Part shown: positions 26,201 to 35,200 of the stretch, in pieces | Position numbering within the stretch: the first letter of the stretch is position 1 | How the letters are laid out: each line of letters opens with the position of its first letter | NCBI GenBank assembly: GCA_028277645.1 | Contig: JANQFV010000017.1 | Location: 1-64,000, forward strand | Reading direction: 5' to 3' | Source: Phycisphaerae bacterium | Lineage (GTDB): Bacteria; Planctomycetota; Phycisphaerae; UBA1845; Fen-1342 | DNA length: 64,000 nucleotides | The notes under the pieces: model-generated | The model's database searches: none | Told to the model about the DNA's origin: nothing | The model's input: the letters and a program-made list of their open reading frames with translations, nothing else | Position numbers and translations under genes: made by a program

Positions 26201-29200
26201 CACCGCTGTCGCCCTCACTCGGGCGCAGCAGAGCGCTCTTGTCCTCGAACACCTGCTCGAGCAGGTCGGCGACTTCCTCGGCGTTCGCGTATTCCAGCCG
26301 GAACGCCTTCACGTCAATGTCCGCACCTTCTGGCAGCGTGTCGAACACATCAACAATTGCCGTCAACGCCTCATTGTTGTCCTTGGTCGAGAAGATGATC
26401 AGTGAATTGGTGCCCTCTTCCGGGATGATCTTGATCGACCGCTCCAGATCGAGCGCCGGCAACTCGCGGCCGTCGGCCGTGCGCAGACGCAGGACCTTCA
26501 CGAACGGCTCACCGGCCTTGTCGCCCGACGCCGAGCGGGCCGCCTCCTGCTGCTCCTCGATCATCGTGGTCAGCGTCTCGGCGACGTCACTCGCGTTCGC
26601 GTTCTGAAGCGGGATGATGATCACGTCGGCGGTGACGAAGTTGGGCATATCCTCCGCTTCTTCCGCCGTCAGCTTCACGTCGAGCGCCTCGATCAGTCCG
26701 GAGACCTCCTCGATGTCCTTGGGCGTGCCGACGATCATGATGCTGTTGTTGCGATCGACGGCACTGATCGAGACCTGCGCCTCCTTGGGCACCTCGCGCT
26801 GCGTGTTGAGCTGCTCGATCGTGGGGATCAATATCGCGACCGCCTCCGACGCGCGCATGTTCTGCAGCACGACGGACTTCGCATCGGCGCCCTCGCCGGT
26901 CTTGTCGACGTCGAGGACGTCGATCAGATCGGCGATGTCGTTCATCATGCGCTCGGACGCCGCCACGATCAGCGAGTTGCTGCGGGCCTCGGCGTTGACG
27001 CTGAAGCGCTCCTGCGGCCCCGGCGAACTGGTCATGATCTCGATGCGCGAACTGATCGCCTCTTCGAGGATCGGGGCCAGCACGGTGGCCTTGGCCGATT
27101 CGAGCTGGAACACCTCGATGATGCCGGGCGATGCCGTCTGATCCATCATGCCCAGAATCTGCTCGATGAACTCTACGTCGGTCTCATCACCGGTGATGAC
27201 GATGCGCTGCGCGTCGATCGCCTTGACTGAGACGTCGCCCCGCAACGAGCCGCTGACGCCCGTCAGCGTTTGCATCACGTCTGTCTTCGGCGGCAACAGC
27301 GCCGGCGTACGCGCGGGCGGCTGCGACCTCGGTCGCGCCGGACCGGAAGGCTCGTCGGATGCAGGTGCGGTCTGTGCCGACGCCAACAGCTCGTCCTCCA
27401 GCGCCTCACGGGCCGCACGACGCGATGGTGCCGGCGGATCATCCTCATGCTGCGCACCGGAAAGCAGCGCCATGATCACCGGCGATAACGTCCCCGTTCC
27501 GACATACGGACGGGCCCACGCCGCCGTCCGCGGATGGAGCGGTGCGCAAGGCGCGGGTGCAATCGACGGCGTCCAAAGCTCGCCGCGCCGACCCGATCTG
27601 CGGTTACGTGAGCCGGAGGTTGATCCCCGCGGCCGCCCGGAGCGGATGTTGCTCGAGCGGCTGGTCTGTTGCGTCTGGACGTCGTTGATGATCTGCTCGG
27701 CCTGCTCGGCGGAGAGATTCTTGAACTCGATCACGCGCGTCACGGCCGAGTACGGTCGGACCTCAGCGAGTTGCTGAATAATTCCCTCGGCCAGGCCGAA
27801 CAGCGCCTGATCACCGCCGAGAATAATGGTGTTGGTAAATGCGTCAGCACCGACGACGAGCGTCCGCGGCTGGCGGCCGTGCTGCTCGGACATGCTGTTT
27901 TCGCTGTCGTTGACGATCCGCTCGACCTCGGCCGCGAGAGCGCTCGCATCCTGGCCCAGCGGGATCGCGATCACCTTGGTGCGGTTGATCGTGAGGTTCG
28001 GATCGTCGAACCGCTCGACAAGCTCGCGCACCTCATCGACCTGCCGATTCGTGCCGCGGACGATCAGTGTCTTGCCGTTGTCATTGGGCACGATTTGCGG
28101 ACCGGTGTCCGTGCCCGGCGCACTCCCGCCGCGCCGTCCGCCGCGCTGACCGCCGCCGGCCTGCTGGACGTTGGTGTCCAGGAACTGGTAGATGAAGCTG
28201 ACCACCTGTGACGGTGGAACATTCTCGACCGCGACTTCGGCGATCGTGTAGCGATCGCTGATGCTGTTCTCCAGTTCGGCGATCACCATCGTCTCGACCT
28301 TGTCGATGTCCTCCGACCGGCCGAACACCATGACCGAGTTCGTCGCCGTCTCCGGGACGGCGGAGACGTTCAGCTCACGCATCGTTCCGCCCGCGCCGGG
28401 CATGCCGCCGCGTCCGCCGCGCCGCCCTCCGGGCGCCGCCCCCCCACCGGCGAAGCTGTTGATCGCTTCAGCAACCGTCTCGGCCTGGGCCTGCTCGAGC
28501 GTGAAGATCCGGAATTGCTTGCGCTGATCCTCCGGCGTTTCGACTTCGACCGCCGCCAGAATTTGTGAGATGAACAGGAAAGTCTCTTCCGAGCCGACGA
28601 CCATGACGCTGTTGGTGCGCGGGTCGGCAACCGCGGTAAACGCGTCGAAGTCGGTCTCCGTGCCGGTGCGCTGCGCGACCTGCATGTATTCCATCATCGC
28701 GCTCTTCACCAACTCGACGACGGTCTCGGCGTCAGCGTAGCGCAGCTCGAAACGCTTCAGTTGCAGTTGCGTGTCCGGCTTGTCGAGCGTGGCGACGATG
28801 CCCTCGATTTGCGAGAACAGTTCGTCCGGCGCTCGTACGAGCAGCTTCTTGGCATCCTTGTCGCCCATGATCATGATCCGGCCGGATTGCAGCACACCAC
28901 CGCCGCTGGGCTGGCCACGTCGGCCGCGGGATTGCCTGCCGCCAGTGCTGCCCGCGCTGCCGAACATCTGCATCAGCGTTTCGGCGAGCTTCTCCGGATC
29001 GGCGAACACCACGTCGATCTCGCGAATGTCCTGTCGAGCGCCGTCATCCAGCCGCTCGATGTCGGCAAAGATCAGGTCGCGTTTGTCCGGCGGGCCCCAG
29101 ACGAGGATCGTGTTGGTCGCGGCCTCGGCGATGATGCGTACGTCATTGACCGTCGTCGGCGCACCGCCACCACGTCGGCCGCCGCCACCTCCACTGGTCA

Positions 29201-32200
29201 CGTAGATCGGCTCGAGCGCGCTCGCGATGGCCGTCGCGTCGCCGAACTGGCAGACGTACATCTCGACCTCGGCCACCGAGCCCTCGATGTCGAGCAGGTT
29301 GATCTGGGCCTCGACCTTGTCGCGGTCCTTGCCCTCGGCGGTGAAGATGATCGTGTTGCTGCGCGGATCGCCGGAGATCATCACCGGCCCCAGCGCCCCC
29401 GGCGAGCCACCACCGCGTCCGCCACGACCGCCACCGGCACCCACCGCACTGCTGAACAACTCCTGGAGCAACGGCAGCACGTCGTCGACACGCGCGTTGA
29501 CCAGCGGATAGTGATACACGCCCACCACGTTGCGGCCTTCGAGCCCTTCGAGCTCTTCGATGATGCCGCTGATCACGCTCATCACCTCGGGCGGCGACGA
29601 GACCATCAGTGAGTTCGTGACGGCGTTGGGTACGATCTCGACGCGCTCGATCTTCGCGCCGCCTTCGACGCCCGGCACCGAGACCATCTGCTGCTGGAGC
29701 ATCTCGATGAGCTGCTGCTGCGGTGCGCTGCGACCGCGCCCCCGCGCGCCGCGCTGCGTCGGCGTGCGGCCGCGGCGTTGCTGCAACTGTGAGATCCCCA
29801 GAATGTCCTTGATGTTCTGCGCAGTTTCCGCGGCGTCCAGGTTCTTGAGCTGGAAGACCTTCAGGTCGACCTTGCCCGGCGGGATATCCAGCTCGCGCAG
29901 GAGCTGGTGAATCTCCGGCAGGTGCGACTCGTCACACTTCACGATCAGGTAGTTGTGCCCTGGATCGGTCGCGATGCGCAGTTGCTGCTGCTGGCCCTGC
30001 TGGCCCCGCTGTTGCCGCCCGCCGATCATGCCTTGCAACTGGTCGAACATCGAGCCGCGGCGCTGGTCCTCGCCATCGCGGCCCTGTTGTCGATTGCGCT
30101 GTTGCTGCTGAGGAATGATGATCTGCCGCTGCCGCACGTCGAACATGATGCTGAGAATCTCGGCGGCGGCATTCACATCACCGTACTTGAAGCGGAAGAT
30201 GCGAATGACCTCGCCGAGCGAGCGTTCATCGCGGAACAGCTCGATCGCGTCGACGATATCGTCCACATCATCACGCTCGCCCTTGACGACGAGCGTGCCG
30301 TCATCCTGGAGCACGATGTATGTCGGCTCCTTCTCCACCGGCGAACGGACGTTCTGGCCGGGCGCGTCAGCGTCAGCTTCGATATCCGAGTAGTCCTCGC
30401 GCGCGGGAACCTCGGCAAAGATCGGCACAGGTCGCGCCGGCTGCGTCGTCGCCTGCTGCTCATCCTCGCCAGTCACATCGGGTGACAGCAGGAACAGCGC
30501 CGGTCGGAACGGCGAGCGTGCGTCTTCGTCCGCGCTGGCGAGTCGCTGCGTGCCCAGCAGATCATCCGTGATCTCGTCGAGCAGATCACCCTGTTCGCCG
30601 CCGCGCTGAAATGGCGCCACGTGCCATACGCCGCGTTTTGATCCGCGCGGCGCTTCGCCGCGCGACTGCGTCGGCGCCTGCTCCTTCGGCGCGGCACCCT
30701 CGGGCGACTCGTCGTCGTCCCAGACGTCGACAATCAGTCGCTCCATCCGCGGCTTCTCGGTGGGAATCTGGAAGACCAGGTTGTCCTGGCCATCGCTGCG
30801 TGCCCTGATGTACTCCGTCACCGCCGCCATGTCCAAGCCGCGGACGCTGAGCTGCCGCACGACCGCGTCAGGCTTGTAGCGCCGCTCGAACTGGCGGATG
30901 AGCTGTTCGACCTGGGGAAATTCGTTCGCCCGACACTTGACGATCAGGTACTCGTCGAACCAGTCGGCCTCGATGCTCGGGCCGCCGCGATCCTCGTCGG
31001 GCAACATGGCGCGCACGTCCCAGGCGATGTCGCTGGCACTGCCGCGGCTGATATCGACGAAGTAGATCGTCCGCCCGCCGAGCAGGAAGTTCTCGTCATC
31101 GGGCGCTACGTCCAGCTCGCCGATGAACGTCTCCACCTGGCGCATCTTGCGTTTGTTCGCGGTCACCAGCAGGCGATTGGCATAATCGTCCGCGGTGATG
31201 GTGACGGAGTCCTGCGGATTGCGCGACGGCGGGAAGATCCCGCTGAGGATGTCGTACGCCTCCAGCGAGGAAATGTTCTCCAGCCGGAAGACCTGGAACT
31301 CGGGCACGCGCGTGCTGTTCGCCTCCAGCTCGGTCAGCCAGCCCTCGACCTCCGCCACGTCCTTCGGCAGCCCCGCCAGCAGGATCGAGTTGCTGCCCGC
31401 GTCGGCGGTGATACGCACCTGGCTGGCGTCGGCACCGCGTCGGCCGCCCTGCCCGGTTTGGAGAATCTGCTGGAGCGAATTTGCCAGCTCACGCGCATCG
31501 CCGTTGTCCAGCGGGATGATGTGGACGATCCGCCCGGTGTCTACCTCCTCATCGACCATCTTGACCAGCTCGGCCGCGAGATCCTGGTAGTCTTCCGGAG
31601 CGTAGACGAACACGCGGTTGGTGATCGGCTCGGCGAACACAGACGTCTGGACGGTTGTGCGGCGGTTGCTGCCTTCGCGCTCGATTACCTTGGCCTTCAA
31701 CATTGCGTCGAGGTTGCGGGAGATCTGCTCAGCCTGAACGTTCACCAGCCGATACGGACGCACGGCGCTGGCGCCCGGTGCATTGTCCTCCAATTCCGCG
31801 ATGATCTTGTCGATCATCACGAACGACTCGGGGGGGGCCATCACGACCAGGGTATTGGTCGTCGGCTCGGCGAAGGCACCCGGCTTGAGCTGGCCCGGAC
31901 GCGCGTTGCGGCCCAGGTCCCGCAGCAGGCCCTGCACGGCCAGCGTCACCTGGCTCGCGTTGAGCACCTTCAGCTCGTACGTCTTGAGCTGCACACCGCT
32001 GGGGTCGACCTGGTCGACCTCCGCGATCAGCGCCTCGATCTCGTCCATCTTGTTCCGGGGCGCAGAGACCACCAGCACGCCATTGGTCACGGTCGCCTTG
32101 GCCTGTTGCGCCTCGCTCTGTCCACGGCGACCGCGGCTGCCGAACCACTGGTTGATCAGGTTGGCGACCTCGCTGGCATTCGCGTGGACGAGGTCCACGA

Positions 32201-35200
32201 CCTGCGGCTCCCGGCCGTGCAGCACGACGCGCTCATCCAGCCACAGCGCCTGCTTTTTGATCTCTTCGAAATCCTCGTCCGAAGCCGTAACGAGCAACGA
32301 ATTCGTAATCGCCTCGGGTTGGATGCGGACGATGATCTGCGAGATGTCCTCGCGGCGGCGCTGGTTCTGACGCTGCTCGAACATCGGGCGTAGCGTTTGC
32401 GCCACCGTGTTTGCATCGGCATGCGCCAGCTCGATCGAGCGCACCTGGCCTTCGTAATCCTCGGCCGGCACGTCCAATTCGGCGATGATCTGCTCGAGGT
32501 CGGGGACGATCTTCTCCGGCACGTAGCACACCAGCCGGTTCGTTCGCGCGTCGGCCACAATCGACAGGTTCTGCGTCGCGCGGCTGCTGCGGCCCGTGCG
32601 GACCAGCTTATTGGCGAGCATGTCCTGGATCATGCGGGCGTAGCGGCCGGCGTCGAGGTGTTCGAGCTTGACGAACTTCGTGATGGTCGTTTCCTTCTCG
32701 ACCATCGTCTTGAAGCGCTCCATCATCGCTTCGATTTCTTCGAACTGATCCGTGCGGGCCGTGACGATGAGTGTGTCCGCGGCCGGATAGGCAGTAATCG
32801 CGACGCGTCGCTCGCGGGCCTGCTGCTGCGAGTTGATCGCGTTGGTCACCTGGCGGGCGAGATCGTGGATGCCCTGCCCGATGCCGGCCAGCTCGTAGGT
32901 GCGAACCTCGACCTTATCAACGCCGACCTTGTCCAGACGCTCGATCAATTCCAGAATGCCCGGCAACTTGTCTTCCGGCGCCTGCACGGCGATGCTGCGG
33001 CCGGCGACGACGTTGAAGCTGTATTCCTTACCGATCTTGCTGCGCCGTCCCCAGCCCCCGCCGCCATACTGCTGGTTCAGGATGTTCGCGATTTCCCATG
33101 GGCTGGCGTTGAGGACTTCGACAATCTCAAGCGTGCCACGTTTCACCAGCGCCTGCTCGTCGAGATCTTTCGCCCACTTCTCGATTTCGCTGTAGTCCTC
33201 ATCCGTGCCACCCACGATCAGCGAGTTGGTCAGCGGCTCGGCGCTGATCTGCAGCGTGCGAGCACGAATCTTCTCGTTGAAGATCTGCCGCAGGACGTTG
33301 TTGACCGTGTTTGCGTCCGCGTTCGCCAGCGGGATCGTACGAAGCTGGTTCTGCGCCGTCGGCGGCTGGTCCAGCCGTTCGATCAGCTCGGCCGCCATCG
33401 GGATGACGAACTTGGGCGCACTGACGATGACTTCGTTCCGCCGCGTATCGACGCTGATGCTGATGCGATCGGACACCGCCCGGCCGCGCGTACGGCCGAT
33501 CTGACTGGTGAGCAGGTTGCGCACAAGGCCGGCGATATAGTTCGCATCGGCTTCCTGGACCGCGAAGAACTCGCGAATCGGCTCGACGTCCTGCGCCTCG
33601 GACTCGAACGTCGAGATGATCTCATTGATCCGCGCGTACATGTCCTTGGGCGCGCTAATGATCAACGTCTCGGTCGTCGTGTCATAAGCGAACGTCGCCC
33701 GCAGCCCGTCCGGCCGCCGCGGCTCGTTGCGGAAGACCTGGTTCAGGTTGTTGGCCAGCGCCCGCACATCCAGCCCGGCAAGTTTGCGGGCTTCGGTATC
33801 CATCGGCGTGGACGGCGGCTGGTCGGCCTCGACGTCGTACTGCTCGAGCAGGGTCAGGCCGAACTTGACGGCCACTTCCGGACCGTTGATCACCACGCGA
33901 TTGGTTCGCTGGTCGGCCGTTACGCGGATGGCCTGCGCCGCTCGCCTGCCAAGCTGCTGCTGCATGTACGTCAGTAGCTGTTCGCGCAGCCAGGTAGCCG
34001 CGTCTCGAGCCTGCGCGTGCGTCATCTGCCGGAACTCGACCTGGGGCGCCTGCCCGCGGGCCGCCTCGACATACTCGTCGATCAGCTCCTGTGCCTGATC
34101 CAGCACGTCCTTCTGACACGTCAGCAGAATCGTCTCCGAAGTCGCATCTGGATCGAACCGGGCCACGACATTCCGTCGCGCGCGAAACGCGTTGTTCAGT
34201 TTCGACGCGATCTGGCCGACGTCCGCGCCTTCAAGCTTGATCGTCTTGATGACGATCTCGCTGCCCTTCGGATCGTCGAGCTGCTGGATGAACGCCTCGA
34301 TTTCCGGCAGCTTGTCCTTCGGCGCTTCGACGATCACCTGCGGACCGGACACGATCGCCTTGACCTGCGTGCCGATCGGCTGCCGCGAGCGTCCCCGCAC
34401 GCCGCCGTAGACCTGCTGAATCGCAGACGCGACGTTGCGGGCCTCGGCGTGCCGTGGCGTGAAGAAGCGCCGCTCGGGCTCCTGCGCCCCGACGCGCTGG
34501 TCCATGTCCATCGCGTAGTCTTTGATCTTCTCCAGGTCCGACTTGTTGGCCTGCACGATCAGCGAGTTCGTAATCGGGTCGGACTGAATCAACGGGCCTA
34601 TGCCCGCCGTCACGCCGCGCCCGCGCCGCACGTTCCGCCCCATGCCGAACATCTGCTGGATCTGCTGGGCCACCTGCGTGGCGTCGGCGTATGCGAGCGG
34701 CAGAATCTCGGTCTGATCCTCGCTGCCCTCGACATCCATGGTCTCGATCAAGCCCGCGATCTCATCGATCGCCGGCTGCACGCCGTAGACCCAGATCTGA
34801 TCGCCGTCGGGCTGAATCGCGACCTGCGAGCGCCCGAGCACCGGATGCTGGTACGCGCGATAGAACTGCCCCAACGTGGCGGCGATCGTCTCGGCGTTGC
34901 CCTTCTCGATCGCGAACACTTCCAGCACCGGCGAGCTGGTCAGCGCCCGGCTGTCCCAGAGTTGGATGGTCTCGTTGATCTTCTCCCAGTCGTCATCCGT
35001 GCAATACACAATCAGGATACCCGCGTCGTCGAGCGGGATGACCTGGTAGTCCGTAGTCTGCGTCACGCTCACCGGCTGGCGGACGCCGCGGCGACCGCGA
35101 ATGCGACTGGACAGCGCGCGCCCCGACGTCCGGGTGCCGCCGGAGTCAAGCAGATTCTGGATCATCACCGCAACATCGCTCGGTCGCAGATTCACGAGTT

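Noticed and set aside
27285..27665. Possible double frameshift in the secretin near the second linker
   Set aside because: The linker sequence looks odd, but the frame is the same on both sides and proline/arginine-rich linkers are plausible, so a frameshift is not needed.
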